Source: Acanthopleura granulata (taxonomy: Eukaryota; Mollusca; Polyplacophora; Chitonida; Chitonidae). From it: DNA of 64,000 nt. The stretch spans positions 38,405,868-38,469,867 of the forward strand of contig JABBOT010000002.1 in NCBI GenBank assembly GCA_016165875.1, given 5' to 3'. The translations under genes and the position numbers were made by a program. This document shows positions 45,200-57,903 of this stretch, piece by piece. The notes beneath the pieces were generated by a model, which was given only the letters and a program-made list of their open reading frames with translations, searched no databases and had not been told where the DNA came from. How positions within the stretch are numbered: the stretch's first letter is position 1; the number at the start of each line of letters is the position of its first letter.

Positions 45200-47260
45200 T
45201 AGATTAAGTTGAAGAGCTTGCGGACCAACAGAGATGTAGGCTACATGTGGAACGTTTCCACCTCAGCAAGTAATATATTTATATGTCTTTCTCTTTCAGA
45301 TTTTGCTAAAGTTAATAATTGAAAGCAAAGTTGTAAGAGATGGTTATAGATGTAGAATCTGTGCATCTGTTTTCTTGATTTGTTGTTGTGACACCTGCCC
45401 ACATTTTCCAATAACTTGCATTGGCACGCTTTTCCTCGGGGCTAAACTCTTCAATTTCTTCTGGGCGCGTCTTGGGTGAATCTTAACTCTTATGATACAG
45501 CATACACTATAGTTGCATTTCATTGGAGTGAACCTGTATTGGATTAGTATGGATTTTATTATAGTAATTAATTTGGCCTGTGTCTGTCAGAGTGGGAGAT
45601 TGTATATTGTAGCCAGAGTGTCCGTGTATTGCTCTGGCTGTATTATGATGCCGCCAAGGGCTTCTGACCCGTAACGGACTCGCCATCAATTAGCCATGAG
45701 GCCATCCAGAAAATATTGAAGTTATGCCGATTGAACTAACCAGAGGCATTTCTATGAATATTTCAATGCAAACTGGTAATTAGGTCATGAGGGTAGGGGG
45801 CACGGGGGAGAATAGGGAGCTGTGGGTATTTTCAGGATAGAGGAAGGGCTTATCTATGGCGTTCTGTCAACCAGGTTTCCGCGATATTGAGTTAGAAAAG
45901 AAGAGGTGGTTATAAGTGAACATGTGGTGTGTTGAGCTGATATATGACGACTTGGGAACTGTGTGACGCCTTGGGCGTCGGCGGGACAATATCATTGGCC
46001 GAGCTCGAACTTTCTCCTGCAATAGTACAGCAACGGGGTCGATGTGGAAACAAATCTTCATTAAAGGAAGCTGGTGGCGCCGTGGTTAATACCGGTCGGG
46101 CAGAGCGCCTTTGGGGTAAAATTCAATCGCTATGTTGAGCGGCACGGAGAGGAAGTAGCCATCTCACAGAAGCGATGGACAAGCCTTAATGCCTGGACAG
46201 ATTTCTCTGTGCTCGCTGTGTTCAATACGTCTTCACCTTTTTCTGCTTAAAAGGCAATTAGGAAAGGTGAAGCCGAAAGTAATTGGCACAGTGGCCATAT
46301 TCCCTTCATTCCCCGAGTCCAAACCGTGTTTTTTTCTCTAAGTAAATCATCACATTGCTTTGACCAGGGTAATTTAAGATGTATGCAAATGCAGGTTTTA
46401 TGGTTGAACACTTTCGGGCACGCCGGATTGAATTACTGTAAAAAAGGAGGATCTTGTTTTCTGGGGATCGTTTATAGTGTTAGGGATTAGCTTTACCTCT
46501 CTCCTATCCGGTGTTTCTTACCCTCATTCCGCCATTGTGTAATTATGTTTATGGCGAGAGTTGAATCTTGCATATCAAAGAAAAACCGAGTTGTTAAAGA
46601 CGTGGTTTATATTTGGTCATTTTTATGTACACTTGTATTATTTGAATGAAGAGCAGCAGTATTAGATGATCCGTTGCATTGGCCATATATAGATTTATGG
46701 GAGCGGCTTGGCCAAGGTTGATTATCCCCTGACAACCTTTATGACCTCTTACATAATTCTGGAATACTAGTCTTTAACTTTGCATCAGCTGGAATTCCAA
46801 TTCTGCTTATTTCTTTTCAAGCGTTTTGTCTGGTTCATTCACCCATAAAGCGTTGCTGTACCGTATCTTGATCAGTGATGTGAAATTATTATATAGTTTC
46901 CCGACATATAACTAAAGTATCCCAAATCTGGCATGACTCACAGCTTCAGACACATATATTTCATGAAATGAATATGCATTCCAAGCTTCAAGTGCCTACT
47001 TTTGCAGTACTCTCGTGTTTTCCTAAAAGACGTTACTGGGGATATATGTCAAAAGGTGATCTTATTTACCGGGAAAGTTGCGGAGACCGTATATACACAC
47101 AGATTTTTGGCCTTGGTCCACTTAACAGCTAAAGAGTTCTGAATCATAAAAATAGACGAGAATAATAAAGGAGAAGTTAGGTGGTTATCATATAGTCCAG
47201 TGATGGCGGCTATGCACGGCTCATTGTTTGACATGTGACGTATATATCACCTTTCTTTGG
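45200..47260. other. Noncoding, possibly regulatory
   Basis: High-complexity sequence with homeodomain-like TAATTA/CAATTAG, an AGGTCA half-site and ATGCAAA between about 45560 and 45850. No gene recognised. Confidence 0.4.
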
Positions 47261-47435
47261 GTCACTGATAGGTGGGAATGCGGGAAGTTTTCCCTTCTCT
47301 CTCAAGTTTTACCACCTTTCAACCCGTCACTGATACGAGGGAGTGCGGGAAGTTTTCCCTTCACCTGTCGGGCTTGACGACCTTTCTGTCACTGATGACT
47401 GGGAGAGCGAGATTTCCCTTTCCGGTCAGGTTGCA
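47261..47435. repeat. About 64-bp tandem repeat, 2.7 copies
   Basis: GTCACTGAT starts at 47261, 47326 and 47388, each followed by GGGA.....GAGNGTTTTCCCTT-like sequence and an ACCTTTC/ACGACCTTTC end. The third copy is partial. Confidence 0.75.
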
Positions 47436-48479
47436 CAGACAAGGTGCGCTTGAGTTGGAGCATGATGGACGAGCGGCTCTAAAGCCACAAGCATAATGAA
47501 TTGAATATCCTGCGTCTATTCCATATCAGCCGACACTAACTGATCAGAGCCCCGTGGCGTGCATTCGCCGCGAATAAAAAAAAAAGTCAGGCAAAATCAA
47601 AAAAAAAAAATGAAACATGAGTTCCCTAGCGTCTTACCAGATAAATTCGTTCTCCACTTAAAATAGTGAAGTGATCAGTTTGTTGTGGAGTTTGGTAATA
47701 TTAAAACAAGTTACAAAACAAAGTACTACTGTAGGATTTATTTTTTGCTTTTTTTTACTCTACTTGTGACTGACTATGTTGTGTTTATTCATGTTTCGGA
47801 ACGGAAGAGTTATATGTACCTTGGTCATATCACAATGATGTATTCTTGAAACGGTAAAGAATTACATTGCTCATTTTCAGGATGGTGAATCGTTTTAGTG
47901 CGCTAGTCGCGACACCGCAATGTGTATGGAGTAGCCTAACTGTTTGCGGAGGTAAGCGCATTGGCACAAATATGTAGTCATAGGTACAAGGTAATAATGG
48001 TTTTAGCCACACAAAAAGCCTGCAATTCAAATTGACAGGCTTCTCTACGACTTGCCTCATATTAGCTCTGATGATTGCCATTTAACGTTTCAGACTTGTA
48101 AAGCTTCTTTCTTTGACAAGCCTTTGGATCACGCACTCAAAAACAGGCCAACTGTGATGTCTGCTATTTGGCCGAGGTCCTCTAGGAGGGATATTGGGTG
48201 AAATAAATATTATAGTTTTTAAGTGTACAAAACCTCAGAATAAACACAGCAATCATGCAGTGCCTTGTGGATCGCAAGGGACCTATGTCTTGTTCCAAGA
48301 AGCGATGTTAGCAGTAGGGTCTTCAGTAGCGACAAAGTTGGCGCTGTGCACTTTCAGCGCAGATCTTCTGTGAAATAGCTGTATTATCAGAGCTCCTTCA
48401 TCTTCCCGATTGTCGAGAGTCCTGAAGTGGCTATGCCGAAATAGCTTTGTGGAGACTATTTGAAGGCGATGGGAATACA

Positions 48480-49080
48480 AGGGGATTTTCTGCAAGAGTC
48501 CAGTCAGCCTCAACGTCAGATGAAGTGGACAGTTCGGATCTTGAGGAGCGACTAACGGATTGATTTCACATTTCGTTCCAACCGCTGATCTATCATTGGG
48601 CATGCACAAGCCGGGCTTGAGCACTCCCTAGGCGCGTCTTTTCCCATCATTTGTAACCATTTGCTCACCTCGCCAGCTTTGCATTCCGTTAGGGTCTGCA
48701 GCTTTTCCAAGTCAGGCAGGACACCCACAGTATCGGATTCTGCAGGGACAAAGGCAGAAAACAATGGGACATCGGTCCAGAAAGGAACTGCTTGGCTCTG
48801 TTGTTAGTGAGGAGAGTGTTGTTAGCTTTCTGGTATTGGAAATAGTCTGAGAGTAGGCCTAGTGGCAAAGAAGATGTCGTTACAAGTATCGGCTACTGTC
48901 TGTGTCGTATTCAAGAAATTGTCAATATAGACAAAGCTGGGAAATTTCAGCAGATTTAACTAATGCCCTTAAATGCGGAATAGTTGTATTTAGTAGGTTG
49001 TTCAGGTAATTGAATGTTGAATGATGATAAAGGCACATATATAGACAAGCTGTAGCCGGTGTCCAGGGGCCTCGTACGCA
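48480..49080 (-). pseudogene. Possible decayed retroelement reverse-transcriptase remnant
   Basis: Minus-strand fragments in shifting frames read FNYLNNLLNTTIPHLRALVK, then, one frame over, FVYIDNFLNTTQT, and later SDVEADWTLAENPLVF. The first two resemble the 'FTKLLRPLVK...VVYIDDFL' region of a retrotransposon reverse transcriptase. The third recalls the '(F)..D.EW.L...VF' segment of DIRS-type elements. All are weak, and stops and frameshifts separate them, so nothing functional remains. The family assignment is a guess. Confidence 0.25.
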
Positions 49081-52000
49081 ACATCACATATACACGTAAA
49101 TGACAAGACGAGCAGAGCCGCTAAGAAACTTAACAGAGCCAAAGCTTTTTCTTAATCTATCTGCATAAGTAGAGCACAATTAAGTCTCTTGTGCCAGTCA
49201 GCAGATCACAGAGAAATGGGTGCAAAATGTACTCGGCTCAGTCGACACCCCTCATTTGGTACAAACTGTTTGTTAGGCTCGTGTAAAAATACTTGATCAG
49301 AAACTGTCAGCTAGCTGAGGATGAAATACTTGGCTTATTGTTCGATTCTCACTTAAATGAAAAGAAAGAAAATAATCGCAGTAAATACCCGTGATTGAAT
49401 TAAAATTTTACATGCCCAAAGAAGCGAATATCGCAAACGAGATAATCGTTATCAAATTATAAAACCTGTTGGGAAGTTATGAGGGTAGCTATTGTATCAT
49501 TGTGTTACCCCGTGGGTCTGAGCTCTCTAATCATGTGAATAAATAAAATGAGGTTGCTGCAAATACTCCAAACATGAAACAGTTGTTTTGAATTATCGTT
49601 GGGAAGATTTAAAATTGAGGAACTATGACTGGTCACGATAAAAAATCAAAAGACATCACTGTCTGAATAAGACTGTCTTACACACATAGGGTTTTTATTT
49701 TCGAAATTTGTTTTGAATTCATTACTCATTACATGTAAAATGATTCTTGAATGATACACACACGAAATTTTTTAGATGTCGTTCCTTACAGATTTTGCAA
49801 CTGTCAGCGGCGTGGAACACATTCAGCTGAAACTTCCCATGCTCACTTCCGCTTTGAAACTGTTAGTCAGCTCCGTGTTATCTGAAGATTTGTGATATTT
49901 GGAGAGTTGGAACTCTTTCAAACTGTTAACCAGACAGGATTATAAAACGCCACTGATTTCTTAACGTGCCTGGTTTTATTTCTGAAGTGCAGATAATCTG
50001 TAGTGAACACTTCAAGTCTAATAATCCAGGTGTACGAGTTTGGAATTTCAATTTGGAATCAACTATATATATATATATTGGAGATATCATTAGAAAGCAT
50101 AATGAATACTTTGTGTCCTTAGGAACTGCAAACAATTGACGCCGCTTTGTTCAGGGCTGGCGGACCTGTCCTTCTGGAAACATCATATGGTTGACCACGG
50201 AAGCCATCGCCTCACATATAGTTGTGGTTTGATTAATTGACAATTGTCGTGTCGTCCCATATCGTTGATTTATTAGCGTTTAGCCCCTGAGTAAGTCGCG
50301 GTCATATGTCCCCTAACCATTGTATTTTACACGCGTGTGACCTATAACCATATGTCCCACGTATAGCCTGTGTCACGATCGAGGTTTGTCTGTTATAATA
50401 GACTCCGCTCCCGAGCTTCCTGGACCGGATAAGCAATATATGGAAATGTGGGATCCAAGACTTGAAGAAGGCAGTCATAGTTCTATGTATATACGCGAGC
50501 ATCGACCAGTTCATGCAATAAGCCTATGGTCAGCTTGAATCCATCATTGGAAACCCTAGTTTGTAATTCAGGTTCATGAATAAAGTGTGTGGAATACAGA
50601 AAAGGTAATTGGGGCATGCACAGATTTGATGGATGAAAATATGGATTGACCCAGCTGCAACAAGTTTTGTCTTTGTTTAAAACGGAATGTAAAACAAAAC
50701 ACGTTAGGTTTGACTGCAATTTTTACGCATTCATTAAATCTTCTCATATTTGTCAGGTTGAACAGAGTTTTATACTTGACTTAAGGGGATTAACTGCGCT
50801 CGTCTGCATGATCACGCACACTTGCTAGAACACTAAGGGCCAGTAACTCTGCACACAATTGTACATATCCACCATGGCCTCGCGAGCTTATCTCGTGTAA
50901 CCTTCGAAACTTTTAGCACACCTTACCACCGATTCCTGCTATTGACACGCGCTTGGGTAAATCTGATCTAATCCTTTTAAAATCAAAATAACATTTTTTT
51001 CCTTACCACTAAAGACTTCTTAAGTTCCCGGAGAAATTTACATTTTTATTAGGCTCTTTGCTAGATTTTCGTAATATCGATTTTAAATCCAATTTCCTCC
51101 TCGTCCAGGTGAATGCTTGTCTATAATGCTTCTCGGATAATACAATTATACTGGATAATTTAAGGAAAGATATGATGGTTTCTTCAACCGTCGAGTCATT
51201 GGCTTTGAAATTTATTGCAAACCAACTTTATATGGCACACTGTTAGATAGAAAGCAAAAATAGTGATCTCCCTAATTTTTGGTAATCCATCGTAATTTGC
51301 CAGATTCTTATTTTTGCTGTCGAGCTAAGAGATGTAATTTATGAAATTAATGCATTTTTTCGCCCCATATATACGTTCACTTTCTCATTTATCCTCCAGA
51401 TTGTAACATCGCATCCCATTCAGGTGAAAATGACTCATATAGTGGGTTTATTATGATTGTTGTAACGCTTATGGAATGACGTCCAGCAACGTGTTGTTTG
51501 GTTTAATGCCTCTGAATATGTAAGATGATGTTAATGCATTGTATTCAGCCACATGTAAAGTGATTGTACATCCACTGCAAATATGTCTTGATTTCAGTTC
51601 TGGTCACGAGCAAACATTTCGTCCAAGATAAAAACTGGTAACATGAGTTCAGGATAAAGCAGGCTGGCTGGCAGGTCATTGTTTCGTTTGTATAATTCAA
51701 TGTGTAGCTGTGATATCGACTCGTTTCTGTGTCTTTAGTATTTACATTTCCGCACAACCCTGTTAGAAAAATCGGTCAAGACAGATTCAGTTACCAAATA
51801 ATTAAAAATGGCTTTCACCGAATTTACAGAGCACTTGGGAAAAGCAATAAGAATTGTGTATATTACAGGCATGTTAATGGTCATAGCGGATTTGGCACGA
51901 AAGCTCTGATTTCCATTGTCCAACTTGAGGAGAGCCGACTACATATGTGTTTTTGTTCACAAGGGTTCCAAGTGTTTCGAACTAGTGTGATGTATGTGTA

Positions 52001-52373
52001 ACACCGTTATTTCAACTGAAGATCAAATACTCCCTGTAAATATGGAGTGTGTATGATACTTGGGATAGGCATAACTGATGATAGCACGCGCTTATTGGAC
52101 TTACATTGACATCTTCTGAAGGATTATCCTGAAAGTTAACCTTTTGTGCTTACTGGGCATTACATGTAGCAGTATGCTGTAAAAAATAATATACATGTAC
52201 TTGTATAGGTGATGACGTAGAAAACACCGCATTAGAAATCTGTGGGCGGTATACGCGATAACTGCCATGAAAGGGAAAGTCATGTTTCGAACTTTACCAA
52301 TAAACAAACTGTTGACCAGACAAGTTTACCAGCACTGCCTGATGTATTAAAGAGGAAAGCAGAGCACGAAGTA
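49081..52373. other. Noncoding, nothing recognised
   Basis: An (AT)n run lies at about 50064-50079. Short open frames only. Confidence 0.5.
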
Positions 52374-52437
52374 GAGGGCACAGTGGCCTATCAGTGCCAT
52401 TGAACGAGGGCACAGTGGCCTATCAGTGCCATTGAAC
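52374..52437. repeat. Perfect 32-bp tandem duplication
   Basis: The unit GAGGGCACAGTGGCCTATCA plus GTGCCATTGAAC occurs at 52374-52405 and again at 52406-52437 without a mismatch, so it is recent. Confidence 0.93.
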
Positions 52438-55400
52438 ATTTTAAACAGTTTAGACAGATTTACAATGATTTAGAGGTTTTCCTAGTGAAAATATACCGGT
52501 ATCATGAAAAACAAAGAATTCAAAATTTGTGCAAGAACGAATTAAGACAGACACACGAATAAATTAGACAAAAACTGGTAAATTCGCATACGAACTGAAT
52601 AATGAAGAACGTTTTCTGAGTAGTAGAAAGGTTTTCTCCACGGTGTATAGCACTCGTGACATATCTCAGAAAACGACCTGACTAAATACCAGCCGATATC
52701 GCGATACCTGAGGTGAAAGTCAGAGCGAGCCACTCGTGCAAATCATTAAAGGTGTAATTCACTCTGTAAAACTTCAGACAAAGAACGTCAAGAGATTTAA
52801 TTAGTTTAACGAATAAGTCAAATAATACATAGGTTATCTTAATTTTTTCTTTTACAGAAACAAAGTACAAAATAACATCACTATAAACCTACAAGCAAGA
52901 AAATGAACACAAATGGTAAATACGAAGTCAGTGCCATTCAAAGTACCAGCTAAAACTTCCCCGAAAACTCTTATTATTTATATTTGTAGAATTTTGGTTG
53001 CGACCTAAAAACATTAGAAATAGATGAAATACAGATGCCTATTCGGTCCGTGTCTGAGTGGTTTGACATCAGATCACATCCTTCATGAGGCTTTCTTTTA
53101 TGGGTCTACGTAATATTTTCAAAATAGTTAATTTCTGTAAAAACACCACCTCTGCATCATTCTGATAACCTTTACTGGATTTTCATGAGGCCAACGCAAT
53201 TTTAGTCTCTGAGATCGACTTTAGAAAATAATTTAATTTGTGTCTTTTTTCGGAATGAAAAAAAATTGCATAAGTATATACTCTGGACAGCTTTCATTTC
53301 ACTGCCTTTCATTTGCGGTCAAGTTGTTTTTTTATTATTTATGTAACACCTTTTAAATGCTTTAATTAATTTCATTGTGTCAGAGAACATTCAGTCTCTC
53401 CACTCTGACGGCATTGGTTAGGTTTCTGTGTGAAGGAACCCGTCATAGTCAGCAGGGTGCAAGTAAAAACCCTCTTGACATAAAGCCATAGCCTTGCCAA
53501 GGGGAACTCCATTTGCTGAAAGAATAATATAAAATGAAAATATGATCTTTGGGTTCATTCAAGTAACAGTAAAGCCCAATTTCGTAGGGAATCCGATGTT
53601 GTCTTGTTGAACATTGCCGGTGTTATGTGGCAGTCTTATGTCATGATTTAGGCACAGTTGCCTGGGGAATCCACATCAGCTAAAACCGTTCTTCCTTAGG
53701 AAGGAGTTGGTTTGGAGACCTTTCAGTTCTAAAGAAATCACGTCACGTCAGTGTAAAGCGTGGATTCTAGTCCAGGGGCAATAAATTTAATATTTCGAAC
53801 TCAACGACGAAAGTTGACAGTTGTCTGTACAGGCATTCAGGACATGTGGCAGCTTGGAATGAAATGGTCTCAGGAAACACAATGGCCGCTTTCCGAGCAC
53901 CGGGGAGTTTACTGATATGGAACCTGTCTTTGATTAGCAGCCATTGTTCCAGTCTTTGGAGAAGAGCTAACGGACGTAACCCACCCGGCGCCTAATTCCT
54001 CACAGATACCGTCCTGTTGAGTTCGCCCTTTCACTGACTCACCAATATTAACCAAATAGACCGACTTCGTACACTGATAGCAGAAATGTTGTTATTACCA
54101 GCACAGCAGATTGATTTTTCTTTGCCTATGGAAGGAGACAGATTTTCCAGTCTAGCGTTTCTCCAGCTATGAGATATTTCTCCCAGTTTTGCTTTCTCTG
54201 ATAACAAATGACAGGAGCCTTTAAGAAGTAAAGCTCCTCTCCAAACAGCCATAAATATCTCACTGCTATGGCCTATAAGAATGCTGAGTAATGGACGCAG
54301 AACGTCTTTATATAGCAGACTGAATGAGATTGCGTCACATGTAATAGTCTGACGATTGATTCTTTACAAAAATTCTACAGCCAGCGATATTTTAATATAT
54401 TGTATTTAATATATACCTTATTTATAAATGTCCAGATTCGGACAGGTTCCCCTTCACCGCGCTGCCCACTGAACTGCCCACCGGACCGCACCACTACAGG
54501 ACTGCTCACCCGATCTACCGGATAGCCCATCGAAAAGGCCACCTTCGGACAGTCCACCTCGCTGTCCCTCAGCCCTTCCACCTGGATATGTGACACTTTG
54601 GAAGTGTCAAATAATATACATAATTTAACTGTGTCGGGGTGCCGGATAATGTAACTGTGTTGGGGTTGTCGGATAATGTAACTGTGTTGAACCGTCGGGT
54701 AATGTAACTGTTTTGGAGTGAAAGGATCAAAGAAAATCCTTTCCACTCTATAAATCATGTCTCTGTTTGAATAAGACGACGTGTTTTCCTATATAATCGC
54801 TGCAGTTTAACAAGTGGCATGAAAAGGGCATTACTTAAGTATATGTATACATTGTGGTGATGTGGTAAGTCTCGGTGGATGGGGATCAAGAAACCAATAG
54901 AAAATATACTTGTGCTTCGTCAGTCTAAGCTTATGGAGAAGAAGATGAGCTCGAACATGCGAACTTTAGTTGAATGGCTGGAAATCTTTTTGTTGTATCC
55001 AGCCACGCTAGTACTATCCGTGGAAGACTTTTATCTTGACTAAAATCCTGGTACTTCAATCGTTAATCCTCCAAAGCAGAAGACAAATCTCTCCAATCCA
55101 GACAGCAGCAGAAAATGCCCTAAAGCATTGTGTGTAAGCTCAAAGAATCAGTGATATAGCCTGGAGACTTCAGCGATGTCACGACGTCGGCTTAACACAA
55201 GTTATTATCAATGTGGCTACGGGCTAATACCTATAAGCCAACGGAGATAAAGACAACCGGCTATCAAACCCTGGGTCCATTAGCGCATCCACCTGGCTTT
55301 TCATTAGCTTATGATCATGGTGACAGGTTTTTATTCAGGTAACAAAAGCACCGAAGAAATTAAAACCTAAGATCGAACGACACACAGTTCTTGCTTCTGT

Positions 55401-57739
55401 TCGGCATATGACAAGAATATCACGAATTTAAACAGAATATATTATTCAGTGAAGTTACCCAAGCGAATAAAGTAATTCAGTTACGGAGATAACGTGTTAA
55501 CATGAAAATAGAACAATATAATTTTGCTGCATTTTGTTCAGTGTCAAAAACCACATGAGTAATATCATGTAGGTGCATCATGGTTGCCGCTGTTCTGATT
55601 TTACTTTCTATGTTGAAGTCTTTACATTGTATGCCACCATAAACTGTGATTCTACTGGTGAGCTAAACATCCCCAAGGCCCGTTCCCTTTGTATTGTGTT
55701 TTAAGTGATTGCATTTTAAATGTGAAGACATCACAGTAGTTCTAAGTAAGTAATTCTAGGCCAGTGATACCTAATAAATTTCAATAAATATCACTGCATT
55801 TGTCTTATTTACCTTATTCTGCTTTAAGCCACGGTGGCAGAGGCGTGAAAGTTGTTACTTTTAAAACCTTTACATGAACATCTCTGGAATAAAATCATTA
55901 CTGAGATACCTGACAAGAGGTGAAACTTTCACGGAATACGTGTGACCATTTGCTAACTATCTGTTTGTCGTCGCTGTCCTTGTTTTGATCTCTCTTCTAC
56001 ATGTAGTCCTTTATATTTGCTAGTTACACACATCGTTTTGTGGTTACATTAGACGTTAACCGCACACATCCTTGTACAGGCATATTGCACTAGCGCCTTG
56101 GGACCCACAAACATTGTCTCGGGGATACACTTCACTAGTATTGTTGTCAGTTACACATATCATAATGTTGGCACACCATACCCTTGCTTACGCAACCACA
56201 CTCATCATCGTGAGCATACTCTCTACCGAGAGTTTGTAAGCTACACACTCTGTTAAAATGATTTCCTCCGCTGATTCAAATATTTTGCCGTCGCTGGACA
56301 AATGGCTTTTAATTTTTCATTCACATAATTGTCGCTTAAAAAAAAACAATATCCAAGGTAAATATATGTTTAACAGCATACTGTATACGCCACACATTAT
56401 TTTTCACTTATACGGTAACGGTTAGTACGTACGATTGGTGAAGTTAACCTGAGTGCCTTCAGTAAACCAGCGACTTCTGCCTTAGCTCGGTGACGTATGT
56501 CCTATACACGGAAGGCAAGTGACCTTCACAGAAGTTCATGCAAGAAGAGGAGAGTACAGCTTATTGCTAATAGGAGGCCCATAGCACAGTATATGCAAGG
56601 GAGTCAAGAAAACTGTGTATCCAAGTATACGGCTGAGATCAAATCCCATGTGATCTCGCGAGTAATAGGCGGGAACTTTAATAATCCCTCAACCACGGTC
56701 AGTTCACCAATCAATTGCTTCTAAATCATTGAATTTAACACCTATCGTTCATGCAACATGGCATCTTCACACTTTCAGGTTTTAATGTCAAAAACCGATC
56801 AAAGAGACCAACGGATAGCTTTGAAAGGCCTTGTAATTGTTTTCTGTCTGATATTATCAAGTCATGTGTGACCTTGACACAGGCATGCACAACTCTATCT
56901 CTGTGATCATCGGCGTCTCTATCGGAATTTTCCCGGCCTTTCACTCCTCTGATTCATTCGTCAAACAGTGAGTCGACCTAGTAACCTGTCTCCGTTAGCA
57001 ATTAGTCTCCGCGTTGGATGTTCTGTGTTAATTTGTTCCCAGTTAACAATTTATCGATGTTACCAGGAAGGGTCAAGTCAGGTTAATTTATTTTGGGTTA
57101 TTTGCAGGGAAAATGGGAAATTGTTGCAGGTGGCTTGAATGTAGAAGAACTACATACCGCTTCATGGGGCGAACAAAAAAATAGTCCTAACAAATGTGTT
57201 GGTATATAAGCCCTACTTTCGTCTTGATCTTGGAAATGTGGCATATTCAAAAGGAGACCATGGAAACTAAAAGCGACATTCTCTCCAGGACATTTAAGTC
57301 AAGGGAATAGTAAAAGCCAAAACCAGGCCGGAGCAGCTGTGACATGTGAAGGAATACCTTGATGGACAGTTCAGTTTTTTACGGCTTCTATTGATTTCAT
57401 TAAACCAGTACGTCAAAGAATCTCTTATGCCTGCAATACCCACTCGCAAAAGTCGGATCAGGTAACTGTAATGGAAAAGTCCTAGGTGTTCGAATTTGAA
57501 TGTCTTTAATGTAGTTAAGAAGTATTATGAACTTCGCTGAACTAGAACACATGCTGTCACGGTTAGGAGGACTTAGATTTGTAACAAAGGCGCTGGATTG
57601 CCAACAACAAGCCAGTTGAGCTCAATCCAGTTCTTGGATTGCTAATTTCTAGTTTCCCACGGTTTCACTTTTTGTGGGGCCTCGGTGAATTTTTTTTTAT
57701 TATCAACAATCAAATTAAATTCTTCCATTCGTGCACTAT
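52438..57739. other. Noncoding apart from one short array
   Basis: Nothing recognised besides the 54.6-kb repeat. The 127-codon minus-strand frame at 54375-54758 crosses that repeat and has no family features. Confidence 0.5.
54620..54722. repeat. Short tandem repeat of about 22-25 bp, 4 copies
   Basis: TAATGTAACTGTGTTGG-type units recur at about 54627, 54648, 54672 and 54698. The region is open on the minus strand by chance. Confidence 0.7.
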
Positions 57740-57903
57740 TTTATTCATTTATTTATTTAATTACTTCATTGGAGTTTTAGGTCGTGCTCAAAAATACTTC
57801 ACTTGTACAACGGCGGCCAGCATTATGGTGGGAGGAAACCGGGCAGAGTCTGGGAGAAACCCACGACCATCCCCAGGTTCCTGGCACACCTTCCCACTTA
57901 CGT
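57740..57903 (-). mobile_element. 5'-truncated SINE
   Basis: It reads ATTTATTTATTTAATTAC, ATTGGAGTTTTAGG, GGCGGCCAGCATTATGG and then CCCACGACCATCC, and stops abruptly after TTCCCACTTACGT. It matches the SINE body without the tRNA-like head. Confidence 0.87.

Noticed and set aside
46061..46140. tRNA-like string (GGTGGCGCCGTGGTTAATACC)
   Set aside because: B-box is too degraded and no cloverleaf pairs; not called as tRNA or SINE.
54375..54758. 127-codon minus-strand frame
   Set aside because: Crosses a short tandem repeat; no domain or splice support.
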